A DNA stretch of 64,000 nucleotides from contig CM063262.1 of the NCBI GenBank assembly GCA_032158295.1, positions 7,039,394 through 7,103,393 of the forward strand. The letters are read 5' to 3'. The translations under genes and the position numbers were made by a program. Of this stretch, positions 10,588 through 22,340 are shown in pieces; the stretch's first letter is position 1, and every line of letters begins with the position of its first letter. The DNA comes from Pycnopodia helianthoides. Taxonomy: Eukaryota; Echinodermata; Asteroidea; Forcipulatida; Asteriidae. The notes beneath the pieces were generated by a model. The model made no database searches. It was not told the origin of the DNA and saw only the letters and a list, made by a program, of their open reading frames with translations.

Positions 10588-13576
10588 ATGTAATAGTTAA
10601 TAAGCAGGACCGTTTTTTTTCAGACCTGGGAAGTCTCCCGAATTCCGAAAATCTACTCCGCTGCAGCATAACATAATAGCACGCCACAGTAAAGTGGGCA
10701 TACAAATAAACTAACCTTATATTTTCCTACACGGGTCACTCGGGTAATCAGTGCATGATGCTTGGTTCACAATTCTATATTTCTCGGCCTGACAATTCGG
10801 AAATTGGCATTGTAAGAACAAATTATTCCATTGAAAAGGAACTTGAGATTATTTTAAACCCCTAAATACATGCTGAAATACCAACATACATGGCCACTTT
10901 CCTATTTGCATCCCCTAACCTAGACCCCCCCCCCCCCCATCAACACCGCTTCGCAGTGGTGTAACCAGGGGACTCTTCCCCCTCTTTCCCCCCACCTCAT
11001 CAAAACAAACTATATATTTATATACAATTTACAATAATAATAAATCAGGGGAAATGAGATCAAAATGCACAATCGGTAGGTTTTATATATTTAAAAAACT
11101 GCCCCCTTCCAAGTTATGTCTTTGCCCATGCTATTTTGGGCTTTATATACACTCATCCATACGCGCAAGTGCTGCAAGCCACGCCGCCATTGCTGGGCGC
11201 TGGCAGCACACGGAAACTTTTGTTCACACAGACAGAGAAAACTGTTGTCTTTTTTTTTACTTTTTAAAGCGAATTAGGTTTCTTGGTCAACGATCTACAC
11301 GATATCCCACACAAAACAGCATGGCAAAACGATGTAGAAAATTGACCATACATATTTCCAACTAGACGAGAGAGGAGTTTATGTGTGATAGACTCTGAAT
11401 CTGCACGGTCGGGTTTTAAAAGAGTAATTATTATCAGCATTTTTTTTCTTCCCAGTAATGACTTTCTGTTTAGCTGTAAATGTTTAATAATTTTGTTCTA
11501 CATCAATATATCAGGTTTTCCTGATATGAGAAAACTGTTTTTTTTTTTTTGTTTTTTTTTTACTTTTTTAAGCGAATTCTCTAAACACGAAGTGACCTAT
11601 CTATTGCTCTGCAGACTATATTGGTAACTCTGCGGAACCAGCAAAGATTTATATTGTAATTATTCAAATAACTACATTTTGACTTCCCTTTGTTAAACTT
11701 TGCGCTGCAAAGTGGAATACCTAATAGTACCAATGGACCATTTAAATGAAGCTGTATCTCCCCATACAGCTTATTTATAAACGATAATTTGCAGCTATGG
11801 AACCAGAAGTGTTAAAGGTCATGCGCTTTGCAACAAATGCGCACTCATTCGTAAGTGAGCTACTGTCGTTAACGATGTGATGCAACTAATTATAAGTATA
11901 TAGTCATCAGATCGCCATGCATAAACGATTGTTTCAACTAAAACAACATATCGTTGAAGCTCAAGGAGAGGGTTAAGTTTTGCTTCGTTTGCTTTATTTT
12001 TCTACTTCAAACATTGGGTACAGAAAAAACAGTTTCTCACGGTCGACAACACTTTGAAGAAAGAATACTAAAAGCGAGAGTAAAACCAAGTTGATACGAG
12101 CAACTTTTGGTTTCCGGTATTGCAAAAAACAGACAACTTTGACCTCAGAATATGAGTGAAGAGGGATGGTCAATGTTAATCGATGTGTGTCCCCCCCCCC
12201 CCCCTTCCCTTCATCCATATTGTAATTGAATCCTGTTCAAGAGATTGTAACTGTTGGCGGTAAATTGTTTTACCACTGTGATTTGTAAAGTATATGTTGT
12301 ATTACATTCCAAAATGAAATAATGTTCCTGATGTTCCTGATTATTCACTAAAAGGATTGATGTGGCTAGAGACTGTAGACCGCAAAATAAACACAAAACA
12401 CTTTGCTAAACTAACAACAAGAAAATGTCACAGCTTCATAACCAATATACCTACCGTACGAACATTTTAATGTTTCTGAAAATATTTATATTTTTGCCCA
12501 TAAATTCAAGGGCCACAGTTTGCTGTTGTACATTTGCTACTGCATGATACTGCATGTGCAGCTTCAACACTGCATTGTTTGAGTTGTTTTACCAGGAGGA
12601 AGCGATACTGTGATGCATCTACACTTGTAAACCAGTACAGATCTATAGAGGCACTTGGTCTATTACTTCCGTGGTTAGTCCATCAGGAATGTGATCGGCA
12701 TGCCACTGGTGCACGTGAAGGTTACATACGCATAATGTGTTTCAATAATTTCTCGACCTCACCACTCCACTCGCGTAGGCCAAAGTATTATAGTTTATTT
12801 CGATGTCAGGCTACAAAACATGATTTAAAACAAAGACATCATTATGCATCAGCTAATTTAAGGTACACATTTATGTTTGGTGGCTTATAATGTCTGGGGT
12901 AAAACAGTCTGAAGTGAATAAAATCTACAGCAACATCACGAGGTGCATAATATTTCCTTTGCAGCCAAATATGAGTGTTTGGAGAAACCCGCGTTTGTGG
13001 TTCAGGTTATTGTTTAAATCATTTTTTTTTTTCAAAGACTGTTCGACATTAAATTGTATCAAGGAAGTAGAAGAAAATGGGTAAATGCTGAATTATTGTC
13101 TCTTCGTGTATTTTTTTTTTTTTTTAAACGCCCTCTGTGCAGCGCGTTATGTAGACATATGTTGTGCTGTTTGTTAAAACGGTATAGGACAAAGTTGTTG
13201 GCACTTTGTGAAAACGCTAAAGCTGGATCACTCATATTTGGCATTGAGCCAGCTGTATAATTAACGCTGTTGCGTATTCTCAAAGTGACAACAAGAGTTT
13301 GACAATTATTTGTAAAACTTAATACTAATTTATTACTAATAGTTGTGTTTTTGGTGCTTCGTGGTGTTGCTTATGAAACGGTAAAGTTTTGTCTTCAAAT
13401 TCCCTTATTACCTGTTATCTCTATGTTTACGTTGCAACCATTGAAAGTTGCTGGGATTTCTTTTTCACAGCTCGTAATTTTGCCTGTACCTGCTGTTGTC
13501 TTGATTCTAAATACGTACTTTCTTACACTTTTCACTTTTTATACAAGTATAGTAAGGAAAACACACTGTATGCGAT
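10588..13576. other. No recognisable gene
   Basis: About 3 kb of AT-rich sequence with homopolymer runs (C-runs near 10927 and 12190, T-runs near 11240, 11540, 13025 and 13110). Open frames here, including a 118-codon one at 12534-12890, show no domain, splice or compositional support. Confidence 0.5.
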
Positions 13577-13950
13577 TAAAGGCAAAGTACACGTTTGGTA
13601 ATGACTCTGAAAATTAATGGCAATAAAAACTTACTTGGTAAGAAGTACAGCAGCATTGGGTAGTAAAAAGAAATTTGAGAAATTTTTAACTTCGAAGCAA
13701 TAGGGTTATGGAAAATATATCACTATTTTGAATCTGAAAAGCGTTTCTGTCAGAAACGCTTCTCAGACTGTGTATTCCTATGAGGAATATTCTTCATGCG
13801 TAGAAATATTCGTTCCGGTTTTTCGGTGATATCTCAAAAAACACGACCAAAAAATTTTCACGGGTTAGTTTTATTGTATGTACCTACACTTTTATATAGG
13901 ATTGACACAATTAGTAGGCTCCAATTACCAAACGTATGCAACACCTTTAA
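13577..13950. mobile_element. MITE with TTAAAGG-type inverted ends
   Basis: The left end TTAAAGGCAAAGTACACGTT and the right end (reverse complement TTAAAGGTGTTGCATACG) are inverted and share GTTTGGTAAT just inside. A perfect internal hairpin (AGCGTTTCTG/CAGAAACGCT) lies at 13740-13761. It is noncoding. Confidence 0.7.
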
Positions 13951-14178
13951 GCGAACTTAACTTTCTGCCTACATCTTTTTGCACAATGTACATGGATAAT
14001 CATAAAGCATCGGTACGTTACAAATATATATACATTAATGTTATCAATTTTAATGCTATGCCATAAATGACATCGAGTGAGTGAAGGCCGTATCCGAATT
14101 GGTGGCTACGACTGTTGCTAAGGGTGTTGCTAAGATCGTCCTATAATCCAACGTTCAAAATTAATGCGATAAAGCCGT

Positions 14179-14278
14179 NNNNNNNNNNNNNNNNNNNNNN
14201 NNNNNNNNNNNNNNNNNNNNNNNNNNNNNNNNNNNNNNNNNNNNNNNNNNNNNNNNNNNNNNNNNNNNNNNNNNNNNN
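14179..14278. other. Assembly gap of 100 N
   Basis: A run of exactly 100 N, so the true length is unknown. Homology to the repeat unit begins at the first base after it (14279 corresponds to 28626). The last exon of protease copy A should lie to the left of 14279 and is not visible. Confidence 0.95.
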
Positions 14279-14450
14279 TGAGCAAATAAGTCCATGACCT
14301 AACGTTGAATGGTCGCTATTATTTTTTTCAAAAATTGGACGGCAAAATAAAAAGGCCGTAAGGCCAAATTTGACAGGTAACTTAGGTAACTAGGTATGAA
14401 GATAGCTGTACGGTAATACTAGTGTAGTCATGTTACATTAATTGCCTTAC

Positions 14451-17400
14451 CTAACAAAAGCACAAAAGTAGTCTCTGCTGCATGAAGACCAACCCCGGTA
14501 CACCTTGTTTTTACTGGCATTTGGATGCATTATGTATTTGTCGGGACCGCATACAACTGGTTCGTCGTGCTTCATCGAAAGGCTGTGTATATGATTATGG
14601 CAATAATATATAATAGCCATCAGAAATACAATCCCACTTTAAAAACTCTCGGGTTAGAGTCGAACTGGAAACCCAGGTCCCGTGGAGCCTGACCTATTCT
14701 GGGATCAGTATGACCCTGAATCTGAGCCGAAATGGGTCAAACTGACGCAGAATCCGAGTTCAATCCCATTCTTAAACCAGTTTCCCAGTCAGACTGACCC
14801 AGAAATAGGTCAAGCCCGGGTCAATTCTAGGCTTGATTTGCGTCAAATAATTTCTTGAACGATCATCGCCTGTTACATGGCGAATTGTGACTATCGTTCA
14901 AGAAAATTTCCAACACATTTGTTCACCAATTTGCAGTTTTCGTTTCACGGTCGGGTGACAAAAAAGTGGGTGGGTCTAAGTGCAGAAAGCAGCAAGACGT
15001 TCGTTTTGATCAAGATAATGTTAAGCCCGGTTCATACTTCCTGCGAATGCAAATGCGAAGCGAATTATGACGTCACAAACTTGCAAAGAATCATTCACAT
15101 GGGTTGAGCTGTGCTCAACTCTTGCGAATTGTTCGCAGCGAAAACAGAGTTGTGACGTCAATGTTCGCTTCGCATTCGCAGTCGCAGGAAGTATGAACCG
15201 GGCTTAACTCGTGCGATATTGGAGACTACGTTAACAAAACAAAACGTCGCCAATCAAGGCTAGGTCAATTTTGACACGGGTGTTTTGGAGGAACATAATG
15301 CCAAGTGTTAGTTGAATCCTGACGCGTTTTTTTGACGCAAAACAAAAACCAGCTCTGTTTAGTAGCAAATCATTGTTCCAACTTTTCTACCTGTAATATT
15401 GATGCAATTATTTATTACCGCAGGCAGTAATGTATTTTGGATCCGATTTTTGCTCCTTCAGCCAACCTAAAGAGCCACAAGTTGACAAATATAGCCACAA
15501 GTTGACTGTTTTGTGGCTAAATAAATAATAATAATAATAATAATAACTAGTTCTTATATAGCGCATTTCACAATAACGTATCAATGCGCTTTACATTAGT
15601 GCCCTGGTCATTGGGCCAATAGCATTCCTGTAATCTTTCTCAGCTCCCTGGGGAGTATACAGCCCCGTGCTGCCGTGGCGCACCGAAGGCTTTTTCATAC
15701 ACAATATCAACCTCTACCCTCGCAGGTACCCATTTATACCCCTGGGTGGAGAGGAGCAATTATAGTAAAGCATCTTGCTCAAGGACACAACTGTCACGAC
15801 CGGGATTCGAACCCACACCCCGATGACTCGACCACCCGAATCCGATGCTCTAAACCACTCGGCCACGACACCCTATATAAAGAAAGGATTTTGTCTCCAA
15901 CATTTGCTTGGTCGGTCATTTTAAATTGTGGCATAATAAATTCGGGTACGACTTCTGCATGCTCCGTAATCTGTTTTACATTTTTTTTGTGGCTTAATAA
16001 AAAATATATTGAAAAGTCTCGGCTCCAACATCTGCTCTGTGAACAATTTGAAATTCCCCAGATATTTCTCGAAGTTGAGTCCCTTTGACTAGATAGTACT
16101 ATGATCATATTATCAAACTAAGAAAGTATAACACAAGTCATGGTAGGTAATCTCCCGCATCTCGTTTTCAATATCATGCTAATATTTACAGGTGACGTAC
16201 TTATGACCAATCTCGTGTAACATGGTACCTGCCATCGATGACACTGTCCGATGTACTGTGACAGAAACCGATGATTTCTTACCGCACGATTCAAGGGAAG
16301 CAAGTCCAGTTTTACCTTGTACCGGATATCTATTAAAAACACAAAATAAATTAAACACGGCGTTAACAAATTGTTTCAAGCGAGAAACGAGCGTTGTTGT
16401 CGACAATGCAACAAATGCTCAAATGATTAAAAACCAGTTTTCTATCCATCCCTAATTACATCAATGATGTTCAAAAACGATTAAGGTAAACATAAATGAG
16501 TGACTGATAACAACAGACCTCGTGCATCGACGTCAACGCCCTGTTATCTTGGAGGTAACACGATGATGAACCAATGGAAATACCCAATTTTGTACGCGCG
16601 GCACAAAAGACGCGCCGAATTAACTGACCTTCTTTTGACCTCTAGCCGAAAGCGCCCTCCTCAAAAAGACGTCATTTAATGATGTGAACTACTTACCCTG
16701 TAACAAATGCAGCATTGTCCCAGTGACGTGGATCAGACTCTGGTGGATTTGCAGTGCCGCAGTAAACTTTAGCAGCCCTCAAAGTGGCACCAATACTTTC
16801 ATTTGACTTGAATACTGTCTGCATAACGAGGTATACAATCAAAGGTAGATCTAACGTACTCGCAACTAAATTAACACAGGCATTATTTATGTCGTTTAAG
16901 CAACAGCTTTGAGCTAGTACTTTGCTTATTCTTAACAAAAAACAAATAAATAAATAAATTACATAACATGTCGTTCAATTAGTAATAATTTGAAGTTTAG
17001 ATGAAGTAGTGAGTATTAAACTATATGATGCTAGCTTTTGTTTTGGTAAAGGTCTTCGATAGATGCTAAGGACGTTTACATCTCATCTTTCAGCCGTCAT
17101 ATTTTCATTTCAAACTAACCCCTTAATGAAGGTATGTGCCGTTAACCATGACATACTTTTCAGCCATTTTCTTAAATGTTCAATGACCTGTAGGAGCCAA
17201 GGTCTTTTAAACCCTAGAATGGACCATACAAAATATCTAAGAGGGGAGTCATGTCCCATACTTTTTTGTATGATTTTTTTTTTGGCGGAGGCGGAATTTC
17301 TTTTTTGCAGTCGTATCATTTAGTGCAATATCCTATGGTAAGTACAAACCTACAACGATCCCACTACCTCATAAGTGAAGCCATCTGTTCAAGTCATTAA

Positions 17401-20400
17401 CTAAAACATAAATATTAAAACCACAAAAGGCTCAAATCTTCTTAGACAATAGCTGGGCACTTAATGAAGTCACTTTGGTATATAAAAAAAAAAGGTAATT
17501 GCACAGCAAACATTTTAAATATATCTTGGATGGTGTTGAGGTAAATGTTTGAACCTTTGAGTGTTTGGATGTAGTCTAGGGGCTGCCACACTCTTATAAA
17601 ACTATACTTGTAATTAAAATAAGGCTGGCTAGTAAGCATGACTAATACTGCAAATCGTTAACAAACGCCTACCTCATCTGCAAAATATGCAGCAGAGACT
17701 AATTTTGGAACCAAGTTCATCCCGACCAGAGAAGGCTTTTGTAAGACGCCTTTAACCTGCATGTCAAAAACAACAACAACACTCTCAAGCTAAAATTACA
17801 AAACTAGTGTTATATATTGTTTGTTTTTTGGCGTGTAAATAAACACAAACAAAATCCCAACAGAAAAAAACACAACTGTGTAGTATTGCTGATAAGAATT
17901 AATGTATTTCCTCACCAAGTTAAAAAGAGCCAAGTATTCCGAATAAAAATTATCTCCAGATTTCTGCCAGGCTTGGAAGTCATAAAACAATGCCAGCTCA
18001 AGATATTTGGTTGACTGACCATTACACGAGAAGGATTCAGAACCAACTTCATCATCCTCGAAATCGTCCAAATCTTCGTCCTCTGTAATAAATCAATAAC
18101 TATAGGTTGTTTTAATCTCAAAAAAGATTGTGCGACGCGTACAATCGTGTACGTTTCCATTGTTTGACCTCGGCAATAGTAGTCAATGCAAGAGGTCTAT
18201 TATTCCTTACCTACTCCACACATAACATCGTCGTCACTGCCCTTGTACACAACATGTGGTTGACCAAGTCCTAAGGTTTCCATCTCCAGTGCATAGTTCC
18301 TGCTCAACGGTTGGACTACCAGCGTTCCCTCTTCGTAGAAAATGATTGCAGTCTACAAGATAGTGTAGAAGTACAGTGAAACTCTTAACCATTTGAACAC
18401 AACTAAACAGTACGCACATTAACTTTGTTTCTCTCCTAGTAAAAGTAAATATAAAAATGGCTTACATCAAAAAAAGATATTTGAATTTAATATAAAAATA
18501 ATTTCCAGGACAGCTTCTCCAATCTGATTGGTCGAGAGTCTGATAATCACGTGGCTATATTTAAGTGGGGAATATAAACACGGCGGCGCACAAGCTTACC
18601 CGTGGCGCTAACTTACGCATAATTGATTCAATATATTCCGGTACTCAACGTAAAATAAGTATATTCGTTTGTGCGCGTATGCACAACCCTTGAGCTTCAT
18701 ATGCAATGTTCAAGCATTCACGAAACGGACATTAATGAATGGATGTAAAGAGAACTGAAGTGGTCCAAATTTCAAAGCGCTGCTTAACGGCCGATTTTGT
18801 GCTTACTCTGCGAGTTTCTATTTCATAGCGCTGCTAACCGAAGCGAACGAAAAGGCATGCCAACCTTCCAGTGCTTACTGTATGAAAACGAATGACGTAA
18901 CAATGCAAATCCATGGTGAACGCGCAAGCTGGCTGCACATTTTTCCTGCTAACCTGTGAAATACGTTTAGACTTAAGCACAATTTTTCTGCTACAATACG
19001 TACGTAAATTTGCTTATCGTTAAGCTGCGCTTTGAAACTGGGCCCAGTGTGAAACAGCCGTTTAAAACCTTGCAGGGTAGTGGCCGTGTGATGAAATAAC
19101 GAACTGAACTTCGCATGGCCACAACCCTGTGGTTTTAAGCGGCTGTTTAAAACCTCGTCGCCACTCTTGTATTCCCTAATTTAAAAATGGACTACTGTTT
19201 AACAGTATTTATTTATTAATAATATGTACAATAAACACTTACCAATCCTTGACTGGTTTCTGCCGAGACAATAGACTCCGGGTCAGAAGTCACAAGACCA
19301 GAGTACATACGATCGGTACGGAGTGGGATCGTAAAATCTCCTTCTTCAGAGATTCTCACCATTTCTCGTGTAACAACGCCTTCGTCGTCATGATGTAGGT
19401 TCAAGTGAAGAGTTTCTCCAAAGGCTTCTACGGTAATCTGTAGATAATCTGCAGGAGCTTCATCGGTGGTGATTGCTCTAGTGCCTTCGTTTGTTAGTAT
19501 CTTAGGGTAGACAATTTCGTACTCGGGTACTATTAGACACACAAAAAAACATCAACAACAAAACAAAAATTCTTAATAATAATAGCCATCTGGGCACCCT
19601 GTTGATGGTCAGGGTGTGTATTTGTTACGGAAACCCTAAAGGGAAAGGGGGGAAAAATGTTCTTTCCCGCGAAAAATTATTTCGAGACCTCAAAATATTA
19701 TTTCGTTCCCATTTAAATAATATGTCGTTCCCCCAAAATCATATTGCGCTCTCGAAATAATTTCATTCCCTCGAAAAATACGATTTTGTTCCCTCGATTT
19801 GTTAGTCTAACTTTTCCGAATTCTCTCACAACTACATCAGATTGTATTTAACTGACTCGCCCAATTGAGCGAAGCAAGTAATACAAGGCCAAGAAGAATG
19901 ATTGAAAAAGAAATTAATTGGAACGAAATGATTTCGGGGAACAAAGTATTATTTTTAGGGAACGAAAAACTATTTGGTCAGTAAAAGGGTGCATTACTGT
20001 ACCAAAAAGGCGGTAACTGCATTCTGGGTAATGCAGGAACCATGGAAGGACATAATTAGAGGGCAAGCTGTATCGTGGACGATGCAGCTGTATGGAGCAG
20101 GGATAAAAAATATATAGTGAAAATAGTTTAGAAAAATAACAATAAGGTGATTGATCTGTTTAAAAGGTTGGGAATTATAGAAGAACAGAATAAATATAAA
20201 GGATGATATGTAAGGAGTAAAAAAGGAGTAAACCTGTGCGGAAGAGTTAGGTAATACATATATTTTTCATATATATTCTGAGTCAGAACAAGTCTGTGAA
20301 GAGAAGGCGTTATTTTATAAATAAAAAAAAAGAACTGGTCGACCCTGACTAGGATGTTTCCTATGTATTTAAGGCGGCAGAATGCAACCATGGGACGCTC

Positions 20401-21952
20401 AGGGATCTCTGAGTGTAACCTCTTAGAGGAGTGAAGAATAGTCATATTGTTATTCAGGATTAAGGGAGGTTTGGGTAGTTTAAGGTGGAAGGCGGTGAAC
20501 AGGGCAACTCTCTTGGTCGGACTTTGTTAGTACCCGTGTTTGTCAACAGAGTCTAGCGAGGTATGCTGAGAGCCCTGTTGATGGCAAAATGGACCTTTTG
20601 TTCGCTGTGTGGCCCCTAGAAACAAGGTGTTTCCATAGGTCTGATGAACATCTTCTGTACAGAGTGTGGAATAGATACGCCTCGTGCGTAAGGCCTGACT
20701 ATCGTAGGCAATTGCCTTCTTACAGTTATAAGAGTGGCAACTGTTGGAGAGAAGATACTGGTGGGTGTCAGTAGGTTTGCTGATAACATCCGAAACAACG
20801 CCATTAGGAGAATTATTTTTATTTAATTATATAAATATATATATTGTAAAACTCCTTGTAAAGCCTGAACAGCCATAGATTTCAATTTCTAAATAGTCAT
20901 ATGTGTGGGGGACCTGGTTTTGATCCACCACTCTGGGAAATTGGTTTAATATTGTGACCTCTCACAAAACGAGAACTGATATGATTGTTTGTTTTTTTCA
21001 CATGTATCAGAGAACGTAAATGTTGCGTCTTACCATCGTCGTGATCTTGGACTCCAAAGATTCTGTATACATCATAGGAATCTAGTCGCATTGCTCTAGT
21101 CTTAATCAATGTTGCTGGGAAACCAGAGTCTGCGTCTGAAGACAGATCCTGCAGTAGGTGGATGTAAAAGCGTTTGCCTTTTTGTCTTATTGATTTTTTA
21201 CGGAATAGAAAATAATTTTACTAACAATACTCATCATGACAAACGATGGTTTCAAAAATTACCAGCTGTAAGATTTAGTGTCTGGCACCAGGCTGGAATT
21301 CTTAAAGCAAAGTAATCGAGATATTAAGAAGGGATTGAAAGGTCAATAAAATCAAATAGTTTCGTTCTGTCGTAATATTGTTTTACCGTTTTTTCTTCGC
21401 ACGCCGAAGACTTAAGACTTAATAAGCCTAAACAAAATTATGTTATCAACGCTTCTCATCTCACTCTACGTGAAACTAATACAATTTTAATTTAATTCTC
21501 AAGGAAACGTTCTTCACCCTCCTCCCCCCAAAAAACACAACAACAACAAAACAAAACAAAAAAACACATTTAACACTAATAAAAATGGCATATCAAGGGC
21601 GAAAATATCACTTCGAGGTATAAACGAAATTCAATTCGAGGGCAAGAACAATTATTTCGATGGAACGAAATATTATGTGGAGGGAACGAAGATATTTTGA
21701 CTTTTAGTTTTTATCTTTTCAATTTTGTTGTTTGCCTTCCCTTTAGTGGTTCCGTAATAGTGTTTAAACAAAACTATGTGTCGGTCTCCGAGGGGAAACT
21801 TGAAAGCAAAATGATTTCGCTAGACTGATATTGTGTTGAAAAAGAAAGTATAGCGTACAACTTCTATAACTATAAACATGAATACTCACTCTACTTGGCT
21901 TGGCCGAAACGGCAAGTGCAGACAATACGACAAGCAGTACTGCGATCTTCAT
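14451..21952 (-). CDS. Secreted reprolysin-type (M12B) metalloprotease, copy A, last exon missing at gap
   Basis: Exons in order: 21952-21890 (signal peptide), 21148-21034, 19529-19243, 18352-18211, 18082-17916, 17756-17673, 16818-16697, 16329-16201, 14582-14451. All have GT-AG borders and compatible phases, 1241 nt without the final exon. Exons 2-4 encode an ADAM-type propeptide (EYEIVYPKILTNEGTR, LHLNLHHDDEGVV, TAIIFYEEGTLVVQPLSRNY) ending in the cysteine switch VMCGV. Exons 5-9 encode the zinc protease domain (TKYLELALFYDF, DPRHWDNAAFVTG, HEIGHNLSMKHD across the exon 8/9 join, DKYIMHPNASK as Met-turn, GWSSCSRDYFCAF). No frame break is seen. It is expected to be secreted as a zymogen. Exon 10 is absent because the 100-N gap starts just beyond exon 9. 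Intron 2 carries a PLE relic, intron 8 a SINE and a MITE. Substrate unknown. Confidence 0.88.
15021..15207. mobile_element. MITE flanked by TTAA, present only in copy A
   Basis: Ends AAGCCCGGTTCATACTTCCT are perfectly inverted, with TTAA at both borders (15021-15024, 15204-15207). Internally GCGAATGC-type words are also inverted. Copies B (29361) and C (53199) read straight through (GATAATGTAACTCGTGCG). TTAA borders suggest piggyBac-type mobilisation; this is inference. Confidence 0.8.
15526..15873 (-). mobile_element. tRNA-derived SINE, present only in copy A
   Basis: Read on the minus strand, the head has an A box (TGGCCGAGTGG, 15856-15866) and a B box (GGTTCGAATCCC, 15802-15813) of tRNA type. 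A body with TGTCCTTGAGCAAGATGCTT follows, and the tail ends GCGCTATATAAGAAC plus TTA repeats. Copies B and C lack it (GGCTAAATAAAGAAAGG is continuous in B). The tail resembles that of the LINE at 60258-63675, the probable source of its transposition machinery. Confidence 0.85.
18762..19045. mobile_element. MITE in intron 3 of protease copy A
   Basis: The left end GGTCCAAATTTCAAAGCGCT and the right end (reverse complement GGCCCAGTTTCAAAGCGCAG) form inverted repeats of about 28 bp. The same element sits at the same intron position in copy B, so the insertion predates the duplication. Confidence 0.7.
19628..19990. repeat. Iterated GAACGAAAT/ATTTCGTTCC motif in inverted blocks (intron 2, copy A)
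   Basis: Left part: repeated TTCGTTCCC/CTCGAAATAAT words. Right part: the same words in reverse complement (GGAACGAAATGATTTCGGGG, GGGAACGAAAAACTATTT). The outer end GTTACGGAAACCCTAAAGGG matches, inverted, the end at about 21735-21760 in intron 1. It is probably a foldback-type element or its remains; only part of it is present in copy B (33315-33400). Confidence 0.5.
20130..20815 (-). mobile_element. Penelope-like element relic in intron 2 of protease copy A
   Basis: The minus strand encodes, with frame breaks, the PLE reverse transcriptase C-terminal pattern TDTHQYLL-NSCH...C-KKAIAY...ALRTRRIYST. It aligns with the longer relic in copy B (33430-34860), so the insertion predates the duplication. 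Stops and indels show that it is dead. Confidence 0.7.
21345..21765. repeat. GAACGAAAT/ATTTCGTTCC motif block in intron 1 (copy A)
   Basis: Words such as ATTTCGATGGAACGAAATAT and GGAGGGAACGAAGATATT recur, bounded on the right by CCCTTTAGTGGTTCCGTAAT. The equivalent block in copy B is 35375-35835. It resembles one arm of a foldback element. Confidence 0.45.
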
Positions 21953-22002
21953 TCTGTTAGGCCTACAGTTTTCAATTCTGGTACAGAGCAAGTTTTGCTG
22001 CA

Positions 22003-22010
22003 ATATATAT
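22003..22010 (-). promoter_or_regulatory. TATA box of protease copy A
   Basis: TATATATT lies about 50 bp upstream of the start codon and is conserved at the same distance in copy B. It would place transcription start about 20-25 bp before the ATG. Conservation of the two copies ends a few bases upstream of it. Confidence 0.55.
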
Positions 22011-22047
22011 GGATTGTTATTTACTTAAAATAGTATCTACCGGAACC

Positions 22048-22340
22048 ATACAAGAACGATCAGAGATACTGGTACTTGTAGCAAAAGGAAAAAAGAAAAG
22101 AAAACAAAACGTACAGGTACTACTGAAAAATATCGTTAATTTCAAAACTGAGGTCACACTTTTGTTTTGGCAATAATTAACTTAGTAGATACTAATTAAG
22201 TAAATACTTCCTTTAACAAAATGTGATAAAGTGGCCGAAGAAGAAAAAACAACGGTGCAGGCATACAAAATGCCGTACGAATGGTGAGTGACAGGTAGAT
22301 GACTTCGTTTTATTGCTCTTGCTTGCGTGTTTACTTGTGT
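22048..22340. repeat. Segment inverted relative to protease copy B
   Basis: The reverse complement of this segment aligns over its length with 36140-36425 (shared: CATCTACCTGTCACTCACCA, GGAAGTATTTACTTAATTAG, CTACAAGTACCAGTATCTCT). Forward relatives also occur at 41285-41400 and 43945-44060. No ORF is present. Confidence 0.8.

Noticed and set aside
12534..12890. 118-codon plus-strand frame
   Set aside because: No recognisable motif, no splice context, and stop-free length is unremarkable in 3 kb of unannotated sequence.
15802..15866. Possible tRNA gene
   Set aside because: The A and B boxes belong to a tRNA-derived SINE head with a tail of TTA repeats; no intact cloverleaf.
15675..16088. 137-codon plus-strand frame in copy A
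   Set aside because: It reads antisense through the SINE and is absent from copies B and C.
21764..22003. Upstream in-frame ATG (MQQNLLCTRIENCRPNR) before the protease signal peptide
   Set aside because: It lies at the TATA box, before the predicted transcription start, and would put 17 polar residues ahead of the signal peptide. The downstream ATG is conserved and gives a normal signal sequence.
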